NCBI GenBank assembly: GCA_964477265.1
Contig: CAYZDJ010000001.1
Span: forward strand, 1 to 64,000
From: CAIVPM01 sp964477265
GTDB taxonomy: Bacteria; Bacteroidota; Bacteroidia; Chitinophagales; Chitinophagaceae
Length of the DNA: 64,000 bases
Direction: 5' to 3'
A program made the translations under genes and the position numbers. Each line of letters starts with the position of its first letter. Position 1 is the stretch's first letter. The notes beneath the pieces were generated by a model. The model did not search any database and had not been told where the DNA came from. It saw only the letters and a list, made by a program, of their open reading frames with translations. Shown piece by piece: positions 20,701-28,398 of the stretch.

Positions 20701-23700
20701 CAGAATATGTAACTGTATATGTACCTATTGATGAATAAGTATAAGTTGTATTGTGTACATCAATAACACTATTTCCATCACCAAAATCCCATGTAGATAA
20801 TGGAGTATTTGTAGTATCAGTTTGAACAAATTGAACTGTTAAATTATTGCAAGCATTGTAAGTAGCGGTAAATGCAGCTTTAGGGCTTTGAACTACTTGC
20901 ACATTTACAGTTGCAGAATCTTTACAACCATTTATTCCTGTTATAACTTGTTTTACAACATAGTTCCCTGCTACACTATAAATATGAGCTGCAGGACTTG
21001 CTGCTGTTGATGTTGAGCCATCGCCAAAACTCCATAAATAACTTACAGCATTAAATGATGCATCAGCAAAAGTATAGCTATTGTTATTTGAACATTGCAC
21101 CAAATTCATTGAACTTAAATATGTAATACCAGCAATTGGTTTAGGATTAAGTGTTACAATTTTTGTTGCACTATCACTACAATAAAAATTAGAATCGTAA
21201 GAAAAATATTTTACAGTATAAGTTCCAGAAGTTGCATATGTATGAGATACATTAAATACATCTGCAGTGTCTTTTCCATCTCCAAAATTTAAGTAAGACC
21301 ATTTAGTAGCTGAAGTATTTATTTGTGCAAACTGCACATTTAGGTTATTACAAATTTGATTTGAAGCAGTAAATGCAGCTTTTGGGCTTGGCAATACTGT
21401 ATCTAAAACAGTTGTGCTGCCAGTGCAGCCACTTGCGTTTGTTACTGTTAATTTAACAGTATATATTCCTGGTGCGTTAAATGTTTTTGCTGGAGGCGTT
21501 GCTGCTGTTGAAGTTGAGCCATCTCCAAAATCCCACAAATAATTTGTTGCACCAATTGAAGTATTTATATGAGTAAAACTATTGCCATTAAAACATTGTT
21601 TAGAAGTATAAGGGAAACCAATTCCTGCTGCTGGTATATTGCTAAATGTTATTGTTTTAGTTGCACTATCTACGCAATAAAAATTAGTATCATAAGCATA
21701 ATATTTTATGTTGAATGAGTTAATGCTTGCGTAGGAGTGTACTGTGTTAAATACATCACTTGCACCATTGCCATCACCAAAATCCCAGGCAGAATATTTT
21801 GTATTTGTAGTGTCAATTTGTATAAACCTAACATTGTTTCTATTACAGGTTTGATATATAACATTAAAGTTTGCTTTTGGGCTTGGTAATACAGTATCAG
21901 TAATTGTTGTTGAATTTGTGCAACCATTATTATTTGTTACAGTTAATGTAACAGTATAAATGCCAGCATTGTTATATGTTTTTGCAGGAGGGTTTGCTGC
22001 TGTTGACGTTGAGCCATCTCCAAAAGTCCAGTTATACGAAGTTGCAAATAAAGAATTACTTACAAAGCTGAAGCTGTTGCCATTTAAACATTGTTTATTA
22101 CTTGCAGAATTATGAATAACAGCAACAGGGTTGCTGCTTAGAGTAATGGTTTTTGTAGCACTATCAATGCAAGTAGAAGTTGCATCATAAGTGTAATATT
22201 TTACAGTATAAGTTCCAAATGCTGAATAAATATGCAGTGGTTTAAATACATCATTTACAACATTGCCATCTCCAAAATCCCATACAGAAAATTTAGTTGC
22301 TGAAGTATCCGTTTGCGAGAACTGAACTGATAAACTGTTGCATGGTAAATATGTTGCAGTAAATGCAGCTTTAGGGCTACGCAATACAGCAACAGCATTG
22401 CTTACACTGTCTTTGCAACCATTAACATTTGTAACAACTAATTTAATAATATAGTTGCCATTTGTTAAATATGTTTTTGTTGGTGTTGCTAAATTTGATG
22501 TTGTTCCATCTCCAAAACTCCAAGCATAAGTTAAACCATTTGCTGATGTATTATTTGGCACAAAACTATTTCCAGTTAAACATTGTACAGCATTAGTTAT
22601 GCCAAATGCTGCAACAGGATTTGGCGTAAATGTTATAGTTCGAGACACACTGTCGCTGCAGCCATTTGCATTTGATGCAATAAGTTTTATAATATATGTG
22701 CCTGCTAAAGAGTATGTGTGAGAAGGGCTTACTGCTGTTGATGTTGTTGCATCTCCAAAACTCCATAAATAAGTTGTAGCATTGGTTGTTGTATTGTTAT
22801 TTTGGATAGTTAAATTATTAGTGCAATTAATAACTCCACTTGTTGTAAAACCTACAGTTGGAGCTGCACTCACTGAAACATTGTGTGTAATGCTATCTTT
22901 ACAACCATTGCTATTTGTAACAACAAGTTTAACTGAATAGTTTCCTGCAACTGTATAGCTTTTTGCAGGGCTTGTAACTGTTGAATTAATACCATCACCA
23001 AAGCTCCAGTTGCTATTAATCACATTTCCATTTGATGTATTTGTAAAAACAAAATTGTTTGTACCTGTACATTGAGAACTATTATTTATTGTAAATGATG
23101 CAGCGGCATTGCTACTAAAAGTTATTACTTTACTAATACTATCTCTGCAACCATTGCTTCCTATAACAAGTAGCTGTACTGTATATGTTCCTTCTAAACT
23201 ATAAGTGTGTGAGGGATTAATTGCAGATGAAGTATCACCATCTCCAAAATTCCACAAGTAAGTATTACCAGTACCTGTAGAAGTATTGTTGAAAGTAAAT
23301 GTTGAGTTGTTTGAACAATTTGTGCTACCAGCGATTGCAAATGCAGCTGTTGGCTTGCTAAGCACAGTTACTGTTTTTGTTGTGCTATCCTTGCAGCCAT
23401 TAAAGTTAGTAACAACAAGTTTTACAGCATAAGTGCCTGCTGTTGCATAACTTTTTGCAGGGCTTGTTAGTGTAGATGTTATGCCATCTCCAAAGCTCCA
23501 AAAACTTGTAGTAACGCCAGATGTATTATTGGTAAAAACGAAATTATTTGTGCCACATTGTGTTAAACTATTTGTGGTAAACAAAGCTGTTTCCTTCGGT
23601 AAAACATTTACTGTTTTTGTAATGCTATCAATGCATCCACCATTGCTTAGTGCAATAAGTTTTACATCAAAACTTCCGCCTGCATTATAAATATGATTAG

Positions 23701-24571
23701 CATTAATTGAAAATGCAGTAGTATTATCTCCAAAATTCCAGCTATATGAAATGCTACCAAATGCAATAGACGAGCTATTAGTAAAACTAAAGTTTTCGCC
23801 TTGGCATAAAGTTGAATTTGTTATTGAAAAATTTGCAACTGGTTTTGAGTTTACTGAAATGGTTTGTGTAACACTATCCTTGCAACCATTACTACCTGTT
23901 GCCACAAGTTTTACATTGTAGTTACCTGCAACTAAATAAGTATCTATTGCATTATTAGTAGTAAATGTTTTACCATCACCTAACGACCAATTAAAACCAG
24001 AAATGCTACCTGTTGAAGTATTCGTAAAAATAAAACTGTTATTGGTAACACATTGTGCATTTGCATTAACAGTAAAACCTGCATTTGGTTTTGGAATAAT
24101 GGTTAAATCTGTTCCATTGTCTGTTCCAATTGTTGAAGGTGCACTTGCTACAACCCTTATCCTGTAAGCACTTCCAACAGTTGCAATAAAAGGAGGAATA
24201 ATGGCTGAGATACTGCCACTACTTGTACTTGACAAAGAACCAATTATTGTTGGACTTGAAAAGTTTCCTGCTGCATCGCTTAGCTCAACAGTAAAAATAT
24301 TTCCAGCATCAACACAATCGGTAAAAGTGTATGGAACAGAAATAATTGTGCCTGCACAAATTGGGCTGCCAATAATTGCACCTGTGCTTAAAGTAGGGGT
24401 ACAACTCTCATTATTTACAACGTTATTGTAAATAAAGTTTTGGTGCTTATAAACAGTAACGTTTCTTGATGCCACATGGTTATCAAAGGCAATTGGATTT
24501 TGAGCTTTCCCAAAAACACCTGCAGTAAATAGTACGAATAGTAATATTAATCTCATTTGAAAAAAATTCAA
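11780..24571 (-). CDS. Giant PKD-repeat surface protein with T9SS type A sorting domain
   Basis: A single uninterrupted 4,263-codon frame. The likely start is the internal ATG at 24556 (MRLILLFVLFTAGVFGKAQ signal peptide); 24571 adds five codons. After a unique domain of about 140 residues, about 45 PKD (polycystic-kidney-disease-type) beta-sandwich domains follow in tandem from residue 166, each about 82 residues and centred on WxFGDG. Nearly all carry one Cys near the start (QC or similar) and one in NGCKDS near the end. An Ig-like domain (QWFKNGIAIPGATDDTL), a proline run and two further beta domains come next. The C-terminal 80 residues (LLLYPNPTRSFINMYF ... FVKLN) form a type A T9SS sorting domain, so the protein should be secreted through the outer membrane and anchored. 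A role as adhesin or long stalk is inference. Confidence 0.92.
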   Translation of the reverse strand: MNFFQMRLILLFVLFTAGVFGKAQNPIAFDNHVASRNVTVYKHQNFIYNNVVNNESCTPTLSTGAIIGSPICAGTIISVPYTFTDCVDAGNIFTVELSDAAGNFSSPTIIGSLSSTSSGSISAIIPPFIATVGSAYRIRVVASAPSTIGTDNGTDLTIIPKPNAGFTVNANAQCVTNNSFIFTNTSTGSISGFNWSLGDGKTFTTNNAIDTYLVAGNYNVKLVATGSNGCKDSVTQTISVNSKPVANFSITNSTLCQGENFSFTNSSSIAFGSISYSWNFGDNTTAFSINANHIYNAGGSFDVKLIALSNGGCIDSITKTVNVLPKETALFTTNSLTQCGTNNFVFTNNTSGVTTSFWSFGDGITSTLTSPAKSYATAGTYAVKLVVTNFNGCKDSTTKTVTVLSKPTAAFAIAGSTNCSNNSTFTFNNTSTGTGNTYLWNFGDGDTSSAINPSHTYSLEGTYTVQLLVIGSNGCRDSISKVITFSSNAAASFTINNSSQCTGTNNFVFTNTSNGNVINSNWSFGDGINSTVTSPAKSYTVAGNYSVKLVVTNSNGCKDSITHNVSVSAAPTVGFTTSGVINCTNNLTIQNNNTTTNATTYLWSFGDATTSTAVSPSHTYSLAGTYIIKLIASNANGCSDSVSRTITFTPNPVAAFGITNAVQCLTGNSFVPNNTSANGLTYAWSFGDGTTSNLATPTKTYLTNGNYIIKLVVTNVNGCKDSVSNAVAVLRSPKAAFTATYLPCNSLSVQFSQTDTSATKFSVWDFGDGNVVNDVFKPLHIYSAFGTYTVKYYTYDATSTCIDSATKTITLSSNPVAVIHNSASNKQCLNGNSFSFVSNSLFATSYNWTFGDGSTSTAANPPAKTYNNAGIYTVTLTVTNNNGCTNSTTITDTVLPSPKANFNVIYQTCNRNNVRFIQIDTTNTKYSAWDFGDGNGASDVFNTVHSYASINSFNIKYYAYDTNFYCVDSATKTITFSNIPAAGIGFPYTSKQCFNGNSFTHINTSIGATNYLWDFGDGSTSTAATPPAKTFNAPGIYTVKLTVTNASGCTGSTTVLDTVLPSPKAAFTASNQICNNLNVQFAQINTSATKWSYLNFGDGKDTADVFNVSHTYATSGTYTVKYFSYDSNFYCSDSATKIVTLNPKPIAGITYLSSMNLVQCSNNNSYTFADASFNAVSYLWSFGDGSTSTAASPAAHIYSVAGNYVVKQVITGINGCKDSATVNVQVVQSPKAAFTATYNACNNLTVQFVQTDTTNTPLSTWDFGDGNSVIDVHNTTYTYSSIGTYTVTYSAFNTAPVYCEDIATKVITFSSNPTAAFTTTNATQCLNGNAFSFNNTSLNAVSYMWYFGDGSFSTQQTPSPKTYANAGTFNVKQIVTNASGCKDSVTHSVTVSQSPNAAFTASFNACNNLTVQFAQTNTGNTVFSAWNFGDGSGASDIFSTAHTYSTTGTYTIKYYAYDASFTCVDSATKTITLSPKPTADFTFSSLPQCVNSNSINFINTSSNAVSYTWTFGDGSFSFATNPVVTYTSVGTYTVKLIASNINGCKDSTTRTITILPKPIPSFNIIGNTLCSSNLSVALDNTTTGVGNTYLWSFGDGDISTAASVTKVYAAYGTYNIKLVVTSAAGCKDSITKQITFTEKPSAAFSFTSNNQCVNPAFSFTNNSANYASSQWTFGDGGSSTANSPLYTYANTGTYIVKLVVTNANGCKDSISNTISINPKPVANFNIIAANCTANKTISINSTATNATSYYYEFGDGTTSTFTAPTKTYSSIGTYTIKQVVTNANGCKDSTFLVVTLTNLPVAAFNVNDISQCLKGNNFVLTNTSFNSISSVWSFGDGALSTQSSPVHSYTNNGNYTIKLVVTNTNGCKDSTTTNISVLASPTSAFSYTGATGCTPARTINIVDNSTNAATFYYDFGDGTNSSLQNPIKIYTTAGTYIIKQIVTGANGCKDSSIQTVTFNDLSTAAFAINSNSQCMNGNSFSFTNNSSNIISSAWSFGDGATSTLNSPTHVYTSAGTFIAKLVVTNANGCKDSLSTTIEVLTNPVSAFNHTGLTGCTNNRTITIADASTNGTTYYYDFGDGTNSSLQNPVKTYAATGTYIIKQIVTSINGCKDSSTQTITFTNAPTASFSVNNNAQCLNTNGFVFTNNSTNAISNLWSFGDATTSTQTSPTHIYTSAGAFIVKLIVTNTNGCKDSISTSITTLAAPKSMFSFTGITGCTSNRTITIVDAATNGSTYYYDFGDGTNSSLQNPTKIYSTAGIYIIKQVVTNINGCKDSSSQTVAFTGIAAAAFTATPNSTCSNSNNVIITNNSVNATIYSWSFGDGTTSTFASPIKNYATSGTFTIKLVVSNAGGCKDSVTQTVTVVAKPVASFSIPNFNNCSNGNTFNFINTTTNAINYKWYFGDGNTSTLISPSHTYTATGTYNVKLVATNSNGCSDSITKSISFVTKPIAQFTTTVSTSCNNSFTFNNTSISNAASATYLWTFGDATFSFMQSPTKAYTNAGTYNVVLIVTNSNGCKDTTSQSITVAAKPVAAFNLINFSNCNNNNSITAQSTSTNVTNISWDFGDGTNATGAFVSKTYAAAGTYTITLIVSNANGCTDSTKKTITLSAKPIAAFTVNNITQCANNNSYSFTNTSSISSGTLQYIWQFGDGTTSTQLNATKVYGSAGTYTVKLIAINANTNCNDTATTTVTVLAKPFAQFNIASPLCTNSKTVAFNNTSTNISTINWNFGDGNTSLAYSPSNTYVNDGKYTVSLIVKNAGGCSDTASRIVNIAALPVASFNVNNSTQCFTGNSFSFSNTSANAANHAWSFGDGVGTTTISPTHSYLNTGTYNATLVVTNSNGCADSAKQSIVVNASPTANFSYSGATNCTNNLTLNFSNASTNATSYIWDFGDGVNSSLATPVHTYSTQGTYTITLTANHSNGCNDIVTQTVTFTSKPTAAFTVTGGSQCVTNNSYLFTNASINATNYIWSFGDGATSTLPNPTHSYATAGTFTVTLTASNENGCTTSSTGTVTVVAKPTAAFSLNNFNVCTSGNTVSLTNTSTGATSYLWDFGNGVLSNQANPTVTYSTAGTYTITLTATNSNGCSDVATQTVTTVTKPIAAFTVVGGNQCVTNNSYSFNDNSTNTSSYAWSFGDGTTSASNSPTHSYTTAGTYTVTLVVTSATGCTASSSSSVTVVAKPTAAFNFNNFNACTSGNTVTLANTSTGATNYLWDFGNGVLSNQTSPTVTYSTAGTYTITLTATNSNGCSETISKTVTTISKPTAIFTIANNATQCTGNNNFSFVNNSVNASSYAWNFGDGATSTLNSPSHTYTGSGTFTVTLTVSNSAGCSSSSIATVTILSKPTASFNLSNYNACTSNNTISPNNTSTNATSYVWDFGDNILSAQPNPVHTYTNAGTYVVTLITTNSNGCSDTTKQSIAIANKPTSLFAIGGNSNQCINTNNFTFVNYSTNAASYIWNFGDGTTATTANTTHSYTSSGTYTITLTVASASGCSATSSQTIVVNNKPDAAFTINNNNQCISGNLFTFTNTSVNLSGVSYLWNFGDSNYTTQTNAIKTYANAGIYRVVLTATNSNGCVDSVIKFVTVNSKPLAAFVYSNKQCTDTAIAFTNKTTGITASYIWRFGDGTTTINSNPSHAYTTAGTYTVTLVAINDGNCRDSASQTIFIANKPVANFTVASPNTCAGVFTFTNTSTGNIITNNWNFGDSSGDVNINPLHTFSNAGNYSIKLYVATAPGCADSITKTTTVLPKPKTSYTQTAVLNCINGNNFTFTSTSTAGTLAISNTWSFGDGTTANGNTVTKTYSTAGTFNVKLVSTIIATGCMDSVIQPVTVYPKPGGTISGSVAICKGTSAILSVAFTGTPPFSFTYNDGNVNRTISNIATTTYSFTVIPDVTTTYRLVQVKDALCTAGEADLPGNATVTISNLTYTKQPESVTTCIGKNVILSAAAFSNAAFTYQWFKNGIAIPGATDDTLTLNNVSTVDNGYYKLAAVFPCGSFTSNTVTLKVDPPPPPPLYVSDYTYCQYDVSRPLSAIGSTVKWYDNAVTGIGSAIAPTPPTNLPGTYQYWVTNTTLPTCESPRFVVTTVVLPAPTVKATVTGPTVLIPTQTTTLTATASANAVGVKWYYNGNYIGLTPNNKVVVDFTKPGSYYAEAITADGCKAKTDSIVIVANKGLPSSGNSNNLLLYPNPTRSFINMYFNNPVNENVRIRIVNSVGQLVKDIPFKYTAANQIVKLDVSALQPEMYAIEVINHLGTSIARNLFVKLN
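13075..24076 (-). repeat. Array of about 45 tandem PKD-domain repeats (about 245 bp each)
   Basis: Counting the WxFGDG-type cores by eye gives 45 units across about 11 kb. Units are not identical but fall into sub-classes that alternate. One stretch (units 8 to 16) alternates a NACNNLTVQF/WDFGDG class with a QCLNGNSF class. Another (units 22 to 26) alternates YYYDFGDGTNSSL with QC...WSFGDG. Units 36 and 38 are near-copies with FGNGVLSNQ in place of FGDG. This points to growth by duplication of two-unit blocks of about 490 bp. Antisense open frames recur through the array as a by-product. Confidence 0.9.
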
Positions 24572-24675
24572 TAAGTAAAAAATTAGTAAAATGTAACTTT
24601 CTATGTTAGTAAAGGAGGAGGTTTTATAGAAGGACTACGAATAAATTTTCGATAGAGTACTTAGGATATTGGTTG

Positions 24676-24706
24676 TAAAAATAGAGTTATTATACAAATC
24701 AACCAA
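24676..24706 (-). promoter_or_regulatory. Possible promoter of the giant PKD gene
   Basis: On the minus strand TTG (24706-24704) is followed after 20 bp by TATTTTTA (24683-24676), an imperfect match to the Bacteroidota TAnnTTTG -7 box. It would give a leader of about 100 nt. AT-rich sequence makes chance matches common. Confidence 0.3.
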
Positions 24707-24754
24707 TTTTTAATTTAAAAATATTTATTTTGACAGCTAAATCTAATTTTTAAA

Positions 24755-25378
24755 ATGCAGTCTTGGACACTATTTTGGGCACAAAAAAGTAACAGAAATA
24801 AACTTTTTGCTGGGGTAATTTTATTAGTAATTATACTTCTTGTACTTTCATTCTTTTTTAATTTTATTGAGCAAAGGGAAGGTGTTGTTTTGGATGATAT
24901 TCTGCTAAATATGCTGCCTCATAAAAATTGTTCCATTGCAATTTTTGGAATTATCTGGCTTAGTGCCATCATTGCAATATGGCAGTTTATAAAAAATCCA
25001 AATATTTTGTTATTGTTTTTATGGGGCTATATTTTCTTATGTCTTTCTCGAATAATAACAATAAGTATGGTAAAATTAAATCCTCCAAAAAACATTGTTG
25101 AGCTTGCTGACCCAATCACAAATTTATTTTATGGAGGTAAGTTTATAACAAAAGATTTGTTTTATAGTGGACACACAGCCACAGTTTTGTTGATGTATTT
25201 TTGTATAGAAAAAAAATGGGTAAAAACTTTTTTATTAATTGCCTCAATACTTATTGGTATTATGGTTTTAATACAACACGTTCATTATACTATTGATGTT
25301 GTTGCTGCTCCAGTTTTTACATATATAGTTTACAGACTTGGAAAAATGTTTATTAATTATCCTCCAAAAACAAATTAA
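24755..25378 (+). CDS. PAP2-like membrane phosphatase (PAP2_C / sphingomyelin synthase-like)
   Basis: This 207-residue polytopic membrane protein has about six hydrophobic segments. The motifs YSGHTAT at about 137-143 and HVHYTIDVVAAP at about 175-186 match the SGH...HYTxD pair of the PAP2_C branch of lipid phosphatases and phosphotransferases, where the two histidines and the aspartate form the catalytic triad. It probably acts on a lipid phosphate at the inner membrane; the substrate is not visible. Its 3' end overlaps the convergent mutY gene by 26 bp. Confidence 0.7.
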   Translation: MQSWTLFWAQKSNRNKLFAGVILLVIILLVLSFFFNFIEQREGVVLDDILLNMLPHKNCSIAIFGIIWLSAIIAIWQFIKNPNILLLFLWGYIFLCLSRIITISMVKLNPPKNIVELADPITNLFYGGKFITKDLFYSGHTATVLLMYFCIEKKWVKTFLLIASILIGIMVLIQHVHYTIDVVAAPVFTYIVYRLGKMFINYPPKTN

Positions 25379-26417
25379 TAAACCTGGGGAAAGAATATTT
25401 TTTTAACTCTTTTTTATCAATCCAAAAGTAGTTTTCTATATCAATCATTGCATCAAGCTCAACTTTAATAAAGCAACCATTTATTATTCTGTGTGTAAGC
25501 TTTTGCTGGTATGTTTTTGATATAGATTGAACATTTATTTGCTTATTGTAGTGTAACTTTTCCTTCAACATTTTTTTTGCAGTAATATTATCAAATACTT
25601 GCTGCTCTTGTGTTTCAAGCAAATAAAACTGAAATAAATTTTGCCAGATATCCTTTTCAATCCTTTTAGTTATTAATACTTTATTTTTATATTGAATGAT
25701 GAAATAATATAGATACCTCGTTGAAATAATTAGCTTTTTTTCTTTTACAGGAAACTTCTCAATGGTGTTATTTTTATATGCCTTACAAATTTTTTGCAAG
25801 GGACAGGCATCGCATAAAGGTTGTTTAGGTTTGCAGATTGTTGCACCTAAATCCATTATTGCCTGGTTGTATAGTGCAGCATTTTTTGTATCAATTAATT
25901 CCTGCGAAAGTGTTGTAAAATAATCCTTGCCTTGCTTGCTATCAATAGCTAAATCAATTTCAAAAACCCTGCTTAATATTCTATACACATTGCCATCCAA
26001 TACTGCATAAGGCAAGTTATATGCAAATGAAGCAATTGCAGCAGCAGTGTAGTTTCCAATGCCTTTTAGCGAAATAATTTCTTTATACTCGTTTGGGAAA
26101 ATTCCATTATAATTATCCCTAATCACCCTTGCTGTAAACAATAAATTCTTGCACCTGCTGTAGTAACCCAATCCTTCCCATAGTTTAAAAACCTCATCAT
26201 CATTTGCATTTGCCAAATCGGCAATGGTTGGATATGCTGCAATAAATTTATTATAATAGTTTAAACCTTGCTCAACCCTTGTTTGTTGTAAAATAATTTC
26301 ACTCAACCATATTTTGTATGGATCTTTTTCATTCTTCCAAGGCATTGTCCTTTTATTATCTGTTTTGTGCCAATGCAGAAGCAATGAAGAAAAAATCTGT
26401 TTATTTTTATTGTTCAA
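25353..26417 (-). CDS. mutY: A/G-specific adenine glycosylase MutY
   Basis: This 354-residue base-excision enzyme removes adenine mispaired with 8-oxoguanine. The catalytic Glu is in SEIILQQTRVEQ (about residue 40). The helix-hairpin-helix is LKGIGNYTAAAIASFA near 117-132, with the catalytic Asp141 in LDGNVYRILSR. The 4Fe-4S cluster loop has cysteines at 195, 202, 205 and 211 (C-x6-C-x2-C-x5-C). The C-terminal 120 residues correspond to the NUDIX-like 8-oxoG-recognition domain. It sits 6 bp after the GH43 gene on the same strand, so the two may be co-transcribed, and it overlaps the PAP2-like gene at its 3' end. Confidence 0.93.
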   Translation of the reverse strand: MNNKNKQIFSSLLLHWHKTDNKRTMPWKNEKDPYKIWLSEIILQQTRVEQGLNYYNKFIAAYPTIADLANANDDEVFKLWEGLGYYSRCKNLLFTARVIRDNYNGIFPNEYKEIISLKGIGNYTAAAIASFAYNLPYAVLDGNVYRILSRVFEIDLAIDSKQGKDYFTTLSQELIDTKNAALYNQAIMDLGATICKPKQPLCDACPLQKICKAYKNNTIEKFPVKEKKLIISTRYLYYFIIQYKNKVLITKRIEKDIWQNLFQFYLLETQEQQVFDNITAKKMLKEKLHYNKQINVQSISKTYQQKLTHRIINGCFIKVELDAMIDIENYFWIDKKELKKYSFPRFINLFLEDN

Positions 26418-26423
26418 TTAAGC

Positions 26424-28058
26424 TTAATTTTTTGTTACTCTAAACCAATCAATATCTGCAAAGCCACCAACTTTACTGCCATAATCATTAACACAAAATA
26501 AACCCATTTTTGCACCAACCCACTTACCTGCTTTTGCTTTAAAAGGTGTACCTATATTAGTAAAATTGATTCCATCTTCGCTAAAACTGAACTGGCACAT
26601 GGCATCTGGTGCAACAACATTTACTTTAAAATATAATGTTGGTGAGTTTACAATTTGTTGCCCCATATTTCTTTCTTTGTTTTGATTAAGCATATCAAAA
26701 CAAGCATTTAGGCTTACCACATAATTGCTGTCTTTTTTACTAATGCTTAAGTACATATAATTTTCTCCATAAACAATAAGCCCAGCTTTTTTATTATCAC
26801 AACCATTTGTACCACAATTAAAACTAAGTTTTGTTGTTGCAGTAAAATTTGGTGCAGGAAATTTTTGTAATAATAAATTAGGTGTGTTTGCAAGGTTAAT
26901 TGCTTTCTTGGGTTGTGCTATTGCAAACAATCTTAAATAATTTTTATTGCGTATTAATGCACTCCATTGAAGCTGCTCATTGGCATTCCATTGCCATTGC
27001 AAGCCAAGTGTATCATTGTTAAACTCATCACTCTCAAAAATATTTTCTTTGCTGAAAGTCTTGCCAATATTGGGTTTTTTATATGTTATCACTGGTTCGC
27101 CTTTGCCATCATTCTCTTTATCAACACCAATTACCGGCCAATCATTTTTCCAAATCATAGGTTGCAAATGCACCACCCTGCCATAAGCATCTTTATCCTG
27201 AAAATGTATAAACCAGTCTTCGCCAGTTTGTGTATTAACCCAAGCGCCTTGGTGTGGTCCATTAATATTTGTAGTGCCTTTATCCATTACAATTTTTTCC
27301 TCATAAGGTCCATAAATATTTTTGCTACGCAATACCAATTGCCAGCCAGTTGCTACTCCACCAGCAGGTGCAAAAACATAATAGTAATTATTTCTTTTAT
27401 ACAGCTTGGGACCTTCAACAGTTTCATTGGTTTCGTGTCCATCAAAAATATGTTTGCCTTCATCAAGTATTTCTGTTCCATCATTTTTCATTTTGTATAA
27501 TGTAAGCAAACTTTTTACACCAGCTCTGCTGCCAGCCCATGCTGTAATTAAATATGCATTTCCATCATTATCCCAAAAAGGGCATGGGTCAATAATCCCT
27601 TTACCTGGTAAAATAAGTTTTGGTGTGCTGAATTTGCCATAAATATTTTTGGCTTTTATCATATAAATTCCAAAATCTGGGTCAGGATAAAAAATGTAAA
27701 ATTCATTTTTATAAAAACGAATGGCAGGAGCCCAAACGCCTTTGCCATGTTGAGGTTTGTTAAATGTATCTATTGGGATTTGCTTATACAAAGCATAGTT
27801 AACTATTTGCCAGTTTACCAAATCTTTTGAATGTAAAATAGGTAGGGCAGGAGAGCAGTTAAAACTTGAAGCGACCATATAAAAATCGTTGCCAACCCTT
27901 ATGGCATCAGGGTCACTGTAATCTGCATGTATTATTGGGTTGGTATAAGTGCCATCAGCATTGTCTGCACACCAAACCTTAGATACATAAGGTTTTTTCT
28001 GACTGTATATCAACTCAACAGCTAATGTACAAATTAGTAAAAATTTTAATTTCATCAT
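26424..28058 (-). CDS. Secreted glycoside hydrolase family 43 (beta-xylosidase / arabinofuranosidase type)
   Basis: This 544-residue enzyme has an N-terminal signal sequence (cleavage near SQ, residue 20) and an N-terminal five-bladed propeller catalytic domain. TNPIIHADYSDPDAIRVG holds the catalytic base (Asp49). GIIDPCPFWDNDGN near 154-166 holds the pKa-modulating Asp157, and ETVEGPKLY near 212-220 holds the catalytic acid Glu215. Residues from about 350 form the beta-sandwich seen in GH43 xylosidases (GH43_C2/DUF1349-like). The substrate is probably xylan-type or arabinose-containing glycan. No SusC/SusD pair or other carbohydrate genes are nearby, so this is not a typical polysaccharide-utilisation locus. 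Confidence 0.88.
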   Translation of the reverse strand: MMKLKFLLICTLAVELIYSQKKPYVSKVWCADNADGTYTNPIIHADYSDPDAIRVGNDFYMVASSFNCSPALPILHSKDLVNWQIVNYALYKQIPIDTFNKPQHGKGVWAPAIRFYKNEFYIFYPDPDFGIYMIKAKNIYGKFSTPKLILPGKGIIDPCPFWDNDGNAYLITAWAGSRAGVKSLLTLYKMKNDGTEILDEGKHIFDGHETNETVEGPKLYKRNNYYYVFAPAGGVATGWQLVLRSKNIYGPYEEKIVMDKGTTNINGPHQGAWVNTQTGEDWFIHFQDKDAYGRVVHLQPMIWKNDWPVIGVDKENDGKGEPVITYKKPNIGKTFSKENIFESDEFNNDTLGLQWQWNANEQLQWSALIRNKNYLRLFAIAQPKKAINLANTPNLLLQKFPAPNFTATTKLSFNCGTNGCDNKKAGLIVYGENYMYLSISKKDSNYVVSLNACFDMLNQNKERNMGQQIVNSPTLYFKVNVVAPDAMCQFSFSEDGINFTNIGTPFKAKAGKWVGAKMGLFCVNDYGSKVGGFADIDWFRVTKN

Positions 28059-28124
28059 TTATTAATATATAAAAATTATTGTACAAAGATGCAACTAGCA
28101 GTTGTAAAAAGTTGCTTAATATGT

Positions 28125-28157
28125 AAAAATAAAAGGCTGCAAATGCAACCTTTTATT
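28125..28157 (-). terminator. Terminator after the T9SS cargo remnant
   Basis: On the minus strand the imperfect stem AATAAAAGG-T-TGC / GCA-G-CCTTTTATT is followed by TTT. It sits 27 bp past the stop of the remnant and so probably was that gene's terminator. Confidence 0.6.
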
Positions 28158-28183
28158 ATAAATAAGTATAACCTTGAATGTTG

Positions 28184-28398
28184 TTATTTCTGAATCAATA
28201 GCTTTTGGATGCTGGTGTTTTTACCATTTGTAAGTTTCATAAAATAAACGCCATTTTTTAATGAGCTGCCATTAGCTTCTGCATTTATTGTTTCAGCTTT
28301 TACAACCATTCCCAATTGGTTTAAAGTGTAAACAGTTGTTGCACCTTTCCAGTTTTAATTAAACAATATAACAGATAAAAAAGTAAAACCTTTTTCAT
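28184..28398 (-). pseudogene. Remnant of a secreted T9SS cargo gene (signal peptide plus type A sorting domain only)
   Basis: From the ATG at 28398 the minus strand reads MKKVLLFYLLYCLIKTGK and stops after 25 codons. In another frame the sequence from about 28345 to the stop at 28184 reads NWKGATTVYTLNQLGMVVKA, then LKNGVYFMKLTNGK and IQKLLIQK, an unmistakable C-terminal half of a type A T9SS sorting domain. The two ends of a secreted cargo gene are joined out of frame, so most of the coding sequence has been deleted. Its terminator is still in place downstream. Confidence 0.75.

Noticed and set aside
13075..24076. Possible CRISPR-like or tandem-repeat array
   Set aside because: Repeats are coding, about 245 bp long and diverged, with no short identical repeat and spacer structure.
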